Source of the DNA: Actinomycetota bacterium
GTDB taxonomy: Bacteria > Actinomycetota > Acidimicrobiia > Acidimicrobiales > BP-101
Reading direction: 5' to 3'
Assembly (NCBI GenBank): GCA_030838265.1
Contig: JAUTXA010000162.1
Span: 1-10,051, forward strand
Length of the DNA: 10,051 bases
Under the pieces are notes generated by a model. It saw nothing but the letters and a program-made list of their open reading frames with translations, did not search any database and had not been told where the DNA came from. The position numbers and the translations under genes were made by a program. Below, piece after piece: positions 1 through 5,446 of the stretch. The first letter of the stretch is position 1. Each line of letters starts with the position of its first letter.

Positions 1-764
1 CCGTCATCCGGGCGACCGACCTCTGGTGGCTCCTCGGCGGGATCGTGTTCGCCGTCCTGTCGATCACCTTCGGCGTGCTGTACCCCGTCGTGATCAGCCC
101 CCTGTTCAACAAGTACACGCCCCTCGAGGACGAGGCGCTGCGCGAGAAGCTGCTCGCCATGGCCCAGCTGGCCAAGGCCGACGTGTCGGAGATCCTGGTC
201 GAGGACTCGAGCAAGCGCGACACCCGCGACAACGCCTACGTGGCGGGCATGGGCAAGACCCGGCGGGTGGTGCTCTTCGACACCATGCTCGACAAGCCCC
301 ACGAGCATCTGGTGTCGGTCATCTGCCACGAGATCGGCCACTGGAAGCTGCGTCACCTCCACCGCACCCTGCCCGTCGCCGCCCTCATGGCGTTCGTCAA
401 CTTCGCGGCCCTGAAGGTGATCTTCGATCAGCACGCGGTGCTCAAGTTCGCCGGTGTCGATAAGACGGGCGGCCTCCACAACCCGGCCGCCATCCCGTTG
501 TTCCTCGTCCTCTTCGGGGTCCTGGCCAAGGTGACCGGCTTGGTGACCGCGTGGCTGTCCCGCTCGCATGAGCGTCAGGCCGACATCTACGCCCTCGAGC
601 TCACCGGCGACTGGCAGAACCTGCAGGCCGCGCTGCGCAACCTGCACACCCAGAACCTGGCCGACCTGGTGCCCGGCCTCTGGAACCGCCTCACCCGCAG
701 CCACCCGCCCGCGGCCGAGCGACTGGCCATGTGCCAAGCCTTCGGCTCAGGCCGCCCCGCCTGA
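1..764 (+). CDS. M48 family (Ste24/CAAX protease-like) membrane zinc metallopeptidase, 5' end missing
   Basis: The reading frame is open from the window edge (first full codon at position 3) to a TGA at 762-764, so the true start lies upstream. The zinc-binding HEIGH motif is encoded at 327-341 inside the stretch VICHEIGHWKLRH. The third zinc ligand is probably the Glu codon at 570-572 in SRSHERQAD, the usual second motif of the family. Ahead of them stand PLFNKYTPLED and DNAYVAGMGKTRRVVLFDT, both typical of Ste24-type M48 enzymes. Hydrophobic segments lie at about 39-100, 366-425 and 487-560, so this is an integral membrane protease with a cytoplasm-facing catalytic site by family analogy. 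The eukaryotic members cleave prenylated proteins; bacterial members are thought to act in membrane-protein quality control, and the substrate here is unknown. Its last 18 bases overlap the 3' end of the opposite-strand SpoIID gene. The family call is secure, the physiological role is not. Confidence 0.93.
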   Translation, partial: VIRATDLWWLLGGIVFAVLSITFGVLYPVVISPLFNKYTPLEDEALREKLLAMAQLAKADVSEILVEDSSKRDTRDNAYVAGMGKTRRVVLFDTMLDKPHEHLVSVICHEIGHWKLRHLHRTLPVAALMAFVNFAALKVIFDQHAVLKFAGVDKTGGLHNPAAIPLFLVLFGVLAKVTGLVTAWLSRSHERQADIYALELTGDWQNLQAALRNLHTQNLADLVPGLWNRLTRSHPPAAERLAMCQAFGSGRPA

Positions 765-2417
765 CTCAGCCCCGGTTGAGTCGACGTCGGTCGCCACCAT
801 TCCATCGCCCGGGCCCGCCGCCTGACGTCGGGCTCGCAGCGAGACGCCGGTGGCGCCGGCCACGGTGAGCAGCACCACGATGCCGCCCAAGACCAAGGGC
901 CAACTGGCCTGCCGAGTCGGGGCCCCCCGTTGGCTGGGACCGAGCGGCAGGGCGGGGACCGCCCGGCGCGACATCGTCATGGCGCCGATGGCGACGATGG
1001 AGGCGTCATCGGGCAGGGCCTGCAGGAGCGACGATGGTGCGGGGGCGCCCGGCGCCACGTCCGCCGTTCCCGTCTTCATCGAGAAGAGCGTCGAGCGGAA
1101 GCCGAGGTTGGCGGCGAAGGTGAGGCCCGGCACCGCCTTCTCACCCGCCGAACCCTCGAGCACGACATCGATGGCTCGCCCCGACGGCCCGGCCCGGGCG
1201 ATGCGGGCCCCGGTGACCTGGCCGGCGTAACCGAAGCGAGCCGCGATGTCACTCAAGGCGATCGTCGAGTGCCACGGGGCCAGATCCTTGGTCTCGTACG
1301 GCGCAGCCCGCAGGTAGGGAAAGTCGCTGTCGGTCTGGCCGAAGCCCTCCTCGCGGCTGGCCTCATGGCCCCCGCCGTTGGCCGAGTACACCGTCGAGGC
1401 CAAGGCCCGGGCATAGGTCACGACCTGGCCGCTCGAGTCGGCCACCGCCTTGTTCATCTGGGCGTACTCGGCGTCAGCGCCCAGGTACACCTGGCAGCGC
1501 TGGTCGTCGCAGAGCTCGCCTCCTCGGCTCATGGCGCGCAGCGCGTAGGTCCGGGCCGCGATGGCCTGGGCCCGCAGCGACGCCGCCGGCCAGCTCGGGT
1601 TGCGCACCTCGCCCATGCCGCGGAGGTAGACCTCGACGTCGACCTGGTTGAGCAGCCTTAGGGGGCCGGCCGCGGCCGTCGCCTCGATGACGCCGCGGTA
1701 GCGGCGGCCCCTGACGGGGACAGAAGTCGCTCCTGACCCCGAGGGCACGGCCCACAACGATCGGCTCGACGATGGGGCCGGCGCCGGGGACGTGGTGGGG
1801 GGCGGCGAGGTCGTGGTGGTGGGCTTCGATGTCGTCGTGGTCGGCGGGCTGCTGGTCGTGGTGCTCGACGGCAGGGTGGGCCCCGGAGTCGATGTCGTCG
1901 TGGTCGAGCCGTCGATCTGCTGGGTCGTCGGCCCGTCCCCCGCCGCGTGTGACGAGCGAGACGAGCTCGAGGCCGCGCTGGCGCTGGGGTGAGCACCGGG
2001 GCCCGGGTTCGCGTAGTAACGACTGCCGTCGAACCGGATGGTGACCTGGCCTCCGGGGTCGACGCGCACTGGGAAGCCTGCGGTCTGCGACCCTCCCTGT
2101 CCGTCGCGCACCTCACCGCCGTCCGGGAAGCCGACGGTGGCCGAGCGGTCGCCGCTGGTCAGCACGACGACCCGCACCGCTCCGCCGCTGCGGCCCAGCC
2201 CGGTGCCCGGATAGAACTGGCCGAGGATCTGGTTGGTCGAAGCGCCGGCCCTGCCCATCCACAGGGCTCCGTCCTGGGCCATGCCCACCCCGTGCCCGAA
2301 GCCCTTCCCATCGACGTTGAGGACGGGCACGGCGGCGGCGGCCGGTCGCGGCGGCGCCGAGGCCGCCACCAGCCCGGCGACGAGGACGAACACGGTGGTG
2401 GGGGAGAGCCGCCGCAT
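747..2417 (-). CDS. SpoIID/LytB-domain protein, secreted and C-terminally membrane-anchored
   Basis: 556 aa. The N-terminus has a signal peptide (basic MRR, hydrophobic core about 8-22, Ala-rich end near 29). Residues 38-51 carry the GKGFGHGVGMAQDGA signature, followed by QILGQFYPGTG. Residues about 142-220 are a Ser/Thr/Pro-rich linker. The main SpoIID core follows: LLNQVDVEVYLRGMGEV (255-271), where Glu270 aligns with the catalytic Glu of Bacillus SpoIID, then SWPAASLRAQAIAARTYAL (275-293) and VYSANGGGHEAS (343-354). A hydrophobic helix at about 506-526 followed by RARR suggests a C-terminal membrane anchor. In Bacillus, SpoIID is a lytic transglycosylase acting on peptide-stripped glycan; here a peptidoglycan or cell-envelope role outside the cell is likely, unrelated to endospores. 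The GHG motif near the N-terminus is a layout I recall from actinobacterial homologues, unlike SpoIID itself. The gene is convergent with the M48 protease and divergent from hemQ. Confidence 0.87.
   Translation of the reverse strand: MRRLSPTTVFVLVAGLVAASAPPRPAAAAVPVLNVDGKGFGHGVGMAQDGALWMGRAGASTNQILGQFYPGTGLGRSGGAVRVVVLTSGDRSATVGFPDGGEVRDGQGGSQTAGFPVRVDPGGQVTIRFDGSRYYANPGPGAHPSASAASSSSRSSHAAGDGPTTQQIDGSTTTTSTPGPTLPSSTTTSSPPTTTTSKPTTTTSPPPTTSPAPAPSSSRSLWAVPSGSGATSVPVRGRRYRGVIEATAAAGPLRLLNQVDVEVYLRGMGEVRNPSWPAASLRAQAIAARTYALRAMSRGGELCDDQRCQVYLGADAEYAQMNKAVADSSGQVVTYARALASTVYSANGGGHEASREEGFGQTDSDFPYLRAAPYETKDLAPWHSTIALSDIAARFGYAGQVTGARIARAGPSGRAIDVVLEGSAGEKAVPGLTFAANLGFRSTLFSMKTGTADVAPGAPAPSSLLQALPDDASIVAIGAMTMSRRAVPALPLGPSQRGAPTRQASWPLVLGGIVVLLTVAGATGVSLRARRQAAGPGDGMVATDVDSTGAESGGAA
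1788..1992 (-). repeat. Low-complexity Thr/Ser/Pro linker coding region with an exact 18-nt direct repeat
   Basis: On the minus strand this encodes residues about 142-210 of the SpoIID protein, mostly T, S and P with runs such as TTTTS. On the plus strand the 18-mer TCGATGTCGTCGTGGTCG occurs exactly at 1826-1843 and 1889-1906, 63 nt (21 codons) apart and in frame, so the linker can lengthen or shorten by recombination or slippage without shifting frame. Such linkers are usual for secreted actinobacterial proteins and may be glycosylated; that last point is inference. Confidence 0.75.
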
Positions 2418-2423
2418 CCGCCC

Positions 2424-2429
2424 AGTCTG
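2424..2429 (-). promoter_or_regulatory. Possible -10 box for the SpoIID gene
   Basis: Reading the minus strand, CAGACT ends exactly 6 nt before the ATG at 2417. This is the same spacing and nearly the same hexamer as TAGACT before hemQ on the other strand. The first base is C rather than the preferred T, so it is a weak match and is called mainly by analogy. No -35 element is visible. Confidence 0.3.
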
Positions 2430-2486
2430 CTCGCGCCAGCCTCAAGCCCTCGAACCGCCGGCTAGGGATGCGAGGCGGCACCTTCC

Positions 2487-2492
2487 TAGACT
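2487..2492 (+). promoter_or_regulatory. -10 box (TAGACT) of hemQ, predicted leaderless start
   Basis: TAGACT fits the actinobacterial TAnnnT -10 consensus and lies 6 nt before the hemQ ATG at 2499. Its last T would sit at -7 if transcription began at the A of the ATG, so the mRNA is predicted to be leaderless. No Shine-Dalgarno sequence is present before the ATG, which agrees. No good -35 element is seen, as is common in actinobacteria. Confidence 0.55.
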
Positions 2493-2498
2493 GCGCTC

Positions 2499-3182
2499 AT
2501 GGCTGAGCCCCTCGTCCCGTCCACCGGCTGGGGCGTCCTCCACCTCTTCTGCAAGGCCACGGCCACGGTTGACCGCGAGGCCGTCGTGGCGGCGGTGAAG
2601 GCGGGCCAGGAAGGCGACCACCAGGTCGTGCCCTTCTCGGTGCTCGGCCACAAGGCCGATCTCGGCTTCCTGGCGATTGGTCCCGATCTCTGGCTGCTGC
2701 GCCACCTCCAGTCCGCCCTTCAGGGCGCCGGGCTCGAGGTCGCTCACTCGTACGTCTCGCTCACCGAGGTGTCGGAATACGCCAAGGGAATGCCGGAGGA
2801 GCGCCTTCGCCCCCGGCTCTACCCGCAGCTGCCGCCCGAGGGGAAGCCCGCGTTCTGCTTCTACCCCATGTCGAAGCGGCGCGACGTGGCGGGCAACTGG
2901 TTCACGCTGCCCTATGACGAGCGCGAGAAGCTCATGCACGAGCACGGCGCCAGCGGGCGGAAGTTCGCGGGCCGAGTCCTGCAGCTCATCACCGGCTCGA
3001 CCGGCATCGACGACTTCGAGTGGGGGGTGACGCTGTTCGCCGTCCACCCCGACGACCTCAAGGAAGTCGTCTACACGATGCGCTTCGACGAGGCCTCGGC
3101 CATCTATGCCGAGTTCGGCCCGTTCTTTGCCGGCATGGTCGGCGATCTGGCTGACGTGCTGTCATCGGCCGGCATCGGCTGA
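2499..3182 (+). CDS. hemQ: Coproheme decarboxylase (HemQ/ChdC), chlorite-dismutase family
   Basis: 227 aa, the usual size for the short soluble family members. It converts iron coproporphyrin III to heme b by two peroxide-dependent oxidative decarboxylations, the last step of the coproporphyrin-dependent heme pathway of Gram-positive bacteria. Diagnostic stretches are FCFYPMSKRR (119-128), NWFTLPYDEREKLMHEHG (133-150), ITGSTGIDDFEWGVTLF (164-180) and MRFDEASAIYAEFGPF (194-209). Tyr122 is the expected catalytic tyrosine. His149, in the HGxxGR motif, is the expected proximal heme ligand: the 27-residue Tyr-His spacing equals that of the Listeria and Staphylococcus enzymes. Gln162 falls 13 residues after that His, where those enzymes carry their distal Gln. 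True chlorite dismutase is unlikely because the sequence follows the HemQ signatures throughout. It is first in a run with larE (6-nt gap) and has its own predicted leaderless promoter. Confidence 0.96.
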   Translation: MAEPLVPSTGWGVLHLFCKATATVDREAVVAAVKAGQEGDHQVVPFSVLGHKADLGFLAIGPDLWLLRHLQSALQGAGLEVAHSYVSLTEVSEYAKGMPEERLRPRLYPQLPPEGKPAFCFYPMSKRRDVAGNWFTLPYDEREKLMHEHGASGRKFAGRVLQLITGSTGIDDFEWGVTLFAVHPDDLKEVVYTMRFDEASAIYAEFGPFFAGMVGDLADVLSSAGIG

Positions 3183-3188
3183 TCGTCG

Positions 3189-4019
3189 ATGGCTGAGTCG
3201 CTCGACGACCGCCTCGACGCCTTGCGCCGCGGGCTGATCGAGCTCGAACAGGTCGTCGTGGCCTTCAGTGGTGGCGCTGACTCCGCCTTCCTGGCCTGGG
3301 TGGCCAACGACACGCTCGGTCCCGAGCGAGCCCATGCCGTCACCGCCGTGTCACCTTCGTTGGCTCCCGAGGAGCGCGATGACTGCGAGGCCCTGGCCCG
3401 GGAGTGGGGCCTGCGCTGGTCGGCCGTCGAGACCGACGAGCTGGCCAACCCCGCCTACTCGGCCAACGACGGCGAGCGCTGCTACCACTGCAAGGCCGAG
3501 CTCATGGCCGTGGTCGAGCCCTTGGCCGAGCTCGACCACGGCGTCGTCGTCCTCGGCGTCAACCTCGACGACCTCGGTGACCATCGCCCTGGCCAGCGAG
3601 CGGCCGCCGAGCGGGGAGCGCGGTTCCCCCTGGTCGACGCCGGCTTCACCAAGGCCGATCTCCGTGAGGCGTCCCGCCGGCTCGGTCTGCGCACGTGGGA
3701 CAAGCCGGCGGCCGCCTGCCTGGCCTCCCGCGTTCCTTACGGCACGCCGGTGACCCTGGGGATCCTCGACTCAGTGGCGCGGGCCGAGTCGGGGCTCCGA
3801 CGCTTGGGCTTTCGCGACCTTCGGGTTCGCCACTACGGCGAGCTGGCCCGGCTCGAGCTGGGTCTGGGCGAGCTCGAGGTCGCCATCGAGCGGCGAGAGG
3901 AGGTCGTCGACGCAGTCCGCGCTGCCGGCTACCGATACGTCACACTGGACATGGAAGGTTTCCGCTCGGGCAACCTCAACGCGGCACTCACGTCAGCCCA
4001 GGAGGGCACCGCCTCATGA
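3189..4019 (+). CDS. larE: ATP-dependent sacrificial sulfur transferase LarE
   Basis: 276 aa, the same length as I recall for Lactobacillus plantarum LarE. The PP-loop SGGADS (27-32) binds ATP for adenylation of a substrate carboxylate. RCYHCK (97-102) and KPAAACLASRVPYG (172-185) are family signatures. Cys177 in AAACLAS matches the sacrificial Cys176 of the L. plantarum enzyme, which gives up its sulfur and becomes dehydroalanine. The C-terminal GFRSGNLN (257-264) is also typical. Known LarE converts the carboxylates of carboxylated nicotinate mononucleotide, made by LarB, to thiocarboxylates during synthesis of the nickel-pincer nucleotide that LarC completes. Neither larB nor larC is in this window. 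The Cys98-x2-Cys101 pair might bind a metal or cluster; this is untested. The ATG lies 6 nt after the hemQ stop with no visible ribosome-binding site, suggesting coupled translation, and the 3' end overlaps the NIL gene by ATGA. Confidence 0.93.
   Translation: MAESLDDRLDALRRGLIELEQVVVAFSGGADSAFLAWVANDTLGPERAHAVTAVSPSLAPEERDDCEALAREWGLRWSAVETDELANPAYSANDGERCYHCKAELMAVVEPLAELDHGVVVLGVNLDDLGDHRPGQRAAAERGARFPLVDAGFTKADLREASRRLGLRTWDKPAAACLASRVPYGTPVTLGILDSVARAESGLRRLGFRDLRVRHYGELARLELGLGELEVAIERREEVVDAVRAAGYRYVTLDMEGFRSGNLNAALTSAQEGTAS
4000..4006 (+). promoter_or_regulatory. Strong ribosome-binding site for the NIL-domain gene
   Basis: AGGAGGG lies inside the end of larE, 9 nt before the ATG at 4016. 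It is one of the few canonical Shine-Dalgarno sequences in the window. It fixes the start of the small NIL gene against a longer in-frame reading that begins at 3695 inside larE. Confidence 0.75.
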
Positions 4020-4255
4020 AGCAGGAGCGGTTGAAGCTCACCTTCCCCGAGAACTTGGTGAAGCAGCCCATCATCGGGCGGATGGTCCAGGAGTTCGATG
4101 TCATGCCCAACATCCGCCGGGCCAGCGTCGAGGAGCACGTGGGTTGGGTCGTGTGTGAGCTCGGCGGCGACGACGACGCGGTAGACAGGGCCATCGAGTG
4201 GCTGCACAACATCGGCGTCCAGGTCGATCGCCTGGGTGACGTGGTCGAAGGCTGA
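4016..4255 (+). CDS. Stand-alone NIL-domain protein
   Basis: 79 aa. The sequence fits the NIL domain, a small ferredoxin-like fold best known as the regulatory C-terminal domain of the methionine importer ATPase MetN. It also occurs fused to 4Fe-4S ferredoxin domains in proteins linked to homocysteine and sulfur metabolism. Visible features are the opening strand RLKLTFPENLVKQPIIGRM (5-23), then FDVMPNIRRASVEE (27-40), GWVVCELGGDDDAVDRAIEWL (43-63) and the closing strand GVQVDRLGDV. There is no MetN ATPase part and no CxxC cluster motif; Cys47 is the only cysteine. A ligand-binding or partner-binding role is inferred. The ATGA overlap with larE and the strong ribosome-binding site argue that the two are co-expressed, so a sulfur-related function is plausible. 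Confidence 0.85.
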   Translation: MKQERLKLTFPENLVKQPIIGRMVQEFDVMPNIRRASVEEHVGWVVCELGGDDDAVDRAIEWLHNIGVQVDRLGDVVEG

Positions 4256-4289
4256 GCCAACCAACCGGCAGGTGTGAAGGTCCGAACTC

Positions 4290-4295
4290 AGGGGG
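4290..4295 (+). promoter_or_regulatory. Ribosome-binding site for the DUF2993 gene
   Basis: AGGGGG stands 4 nt before the GTG at 4300. The gap is short but usable, and it supports the GTG as the start. Confidence 0.45.
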
Positions 4296-4299
4296 TTGA

Positions 4300-4944
4300 G
4301 TGAGAAAGCTCTTGCTGGGCATCATCGTCGTCGGCGTCGTGCTGACGATCGTCGATTTCACGGCTCGGGGGGTGGCCCAGGATCAGCTGGCGGCCAAGGC
4401 CCGCGAGGGGATACCCGCCGGAGCGACGATCGATGCCCACATCCATTCCGTGCCCTTCCTCGGCCGCATCGCCGTCAACGGCACGGTCGACGAGGTCGAC
4501 TTCCATCTGACGAATGTGAAGGCTGGGCCTCTGACCTACCCCGCCGTCGACGTGGAGCTGGCCGGCGTCCGCATCGATCGGCACCACCTCCTCGGCAAGC
4601 GTGAAGTCCGGATCGACCACATCCAGAGTGGCCGGCTGAGCACGCAGCTCCGGGCCGACGACTTGACCACTGCGCTGCACCATCGGGTGGTGATCCGAAA
4701 CGCCAAGTTCTACGTCGACGTGGCGGGCCGCGAGGTGCAGGTCACTCCCAAGATCGACAAGGGCAGGAGGCTCGTGCTCGCCGCCGCCGGCATCGACACC
4801 CTGGGCCTAGACCTCCCCCTCAACAACCTGCTGCCCTGCGCGGCCGACATCGCCCTCGGGTCGTCGATCATCGAGATCAGCTGCCAGATATCGCAGGTCC
4901 CGGAGCCCCTCATCAATGCCGCCAATGCCGCGGCCGGCGGCTAG
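4300..4944 (+). CDS. DUF2993/LmeA-like envelope lipid-binding protein
   Basis: 214 aa from a GTG start. Residues 4-19 form one hydrophobic helix after MRK, a signal anchor or signal peptide, so the rest should lie outside the membrane. The body resembles the DUF2993 family, which includes the mycobacterial phospholipid-binding LmeA needed for lipomannan elongation. Similar features are VPFLGRIAVNGTVDEVDFHL (51-70), the alternating strands PAVDVELAGVRID (81-93), and a C-terminal LGLDLPLNNLLPC (168-180). Cys180 and Cys195 are the only cysteines and could form a disulfide. It lies 44 nt downstream of the NIL gene, so it may be read from the same transcript, but it has its own ribosome-binding site. 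The family call rests on pattern and length, not strict motifs; the lipid ligand is unknown. Its TAG stop shares the CTAG at 4941-4944 with the stop of the opposite gene. Confidence 0.72.
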   Translation: MRKLLLGIIVVGVVLTIVDFTARGVAQDQLAAKAREGIPAGATIDAHIHSVPFLGRIAVNGTVDEVDFHLTNVKAGPLTYPAVDVELAGVRIDRHHLLGKREVRIDHIQSGRLSTQLRADDLTTALHHRVVIRNAKFYVDVAGREVQVTPKIDKGRRLVLAAAGIDTLGLDLPLNNLLPCAADIALGSSIIEISCQISQVPEPLINAANAAAGG

Positions 4945-5225
4945 GCCCCGTCGCCCACCAGCGTCCACGTCGGAAACGACAGGTGGGCCACGCCCTGCCA
5001 CTCGACGATCCGCCGTCGCCGCTTCAGCTCGGCCAGGCAGTTGGCGGCCCCGTCACCTGCCATTCGCATGTAGTCGGCCACCGTCAGGAGCAGCGGACCG
5101 ACGTCGAGGTCGCCTTCGCGGGTGAGGGCCTCGACCTCGAGGACGGGCCGGCACGGATGGTCGACGTCGAGGGCGTAGCAGTGGTACACGACGCCCTCGA
5201 ACACGGAGAGGGCCCGAATCCTCAC
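4941..5225 (-). CDS. Unknown 94-aa protein, coupled to the Cys-rich small gene
   Basis: I do not recognise this protein. The reading frame extends further upstream, but the GTG at 5225 is preferred because it forms a GTGA overlap with the stop of the preceding small gene, a standard coupling arrangement; the frame above it only mirrors that gene. The product starts MRIRALSVFEGVVYHCYALD, followed by acidic and hydrophobic stretches, a patch rich in Lys and Arg (ELKRRRRIVEW, 66-76) and an aromatic C-terminus. It has cysteines at 16, 25 and 63 and no signal peptide or membrane segment. Its stop codon shares CTAG with the DUF2993 stop on the other strand. The alternating hydrophobic pattern suggests a small alpha/beta cytoplasmic protein. 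No function is proposed. Confidence 0.6.
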   Translation of the reverse strand: MRIRALSVFEGVVYHCYALDVDHPCRPVLEVEALTREGDLDVGPLLLTVADYMRMAGDGAANCLAELKRRRRIVEWQGVAHLSFPTWTLVGDGA

Positions 5226-5407
5226 CCGTCGGGCTTGCGCTCCACCCGCCAGCCGGCGTCGCTGATGGCCCGCTTCTCGAAGAAGAGGCAGCCCTCGGGA
5301 CAGGCGAAGGGGTCGACCTCGTTGGCCGACAGCCGGCATTGCTCGATCTTCTCGAGGGCGGAGGCGGAGCGCCGCACGTAGTGACGACAGTCCTCGTTCA
5401 CGGCCAT
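5222..5407 (-). CDS. Small four-cysteine protein of unknown function
   Basis: 61 aa from the ATG at 5405-5407. It has four cysteines: Cys7 in EDCRHYV, Cys24 in EQCRLSANE, and Cys36 and Cys40 in FACPEGCLFFEKR. The spacing C-x16-C-x11-C-x3-C could hold a zinc ion or iron-sulfur cluster, or form disulfides. There is no signal peptide, so a metal site is likelier than disulfides. The gene overlaps the next one by GTGA, so the two are almost certainly co-translated. It is divergent from the CoA-disulfide-reductase gene with only 39 bases between starts, which allows shared control. I have the impression that similar short proteins occur in other actinobacteria, but I cannot name a family. The cysteines, the gene overlap and codon use like that of its neighbours support it as a real gene. 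Confidence 0.65.
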   Translation of the reverse strand: MAVNEDCRHYVRRSASALEKIEQCRLSANEVDPFACPEGCLFFEKRAISDAGWRVERKPDG

Positions 5408-5431
5408 CGAACCATGGTGACAGCCGTGGCT

Positions 5432-5437
5432 TAGCCT
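5432..5437 (+). promoter_or_regulatory. -10 box (TAGCCT) of the CoA-disulfide reductase gene
   Basis: TAGCCT fits TAnnnT and ends 9 nt before the ATG at 5447, so transcription would begin 0-5 nt before the start codon. The 9-mer TAGCCTCGC here (5432-5440) recurs exactly at 6845-6853, at the same distance from the Nudix start codon. There is no strong Shine-Dalgarno sequence. Confidence 0.5.
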
Positions 5438-5446
5438 CGCAGGTCA

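Noticed and set aside
1788..1992. Repeated GTCGTGGT-like units considered as a CRISPR or regulatory repeat array.
   Set aside because: There are no regular repeats with unique spacers. The repetition follows from Thr/Ser codons of a protein linker.
747..2417. SpoIID homology taken as a sign of an endospore-former.
   Set aside because: SpoIID/LytB proteins are widespread in non-sporulating actinobacteria, and no other sporulation gene is present.
3695..4255. A longer 186-codon reading of the NIL gene starting inside larE.
   Set aside because: The extra N-terminal part is an out-of-frame translation of larE. The ATG at 4016 has a strong ribosome-binding site and an ATGA overlap, and the NIL similarity begins there.
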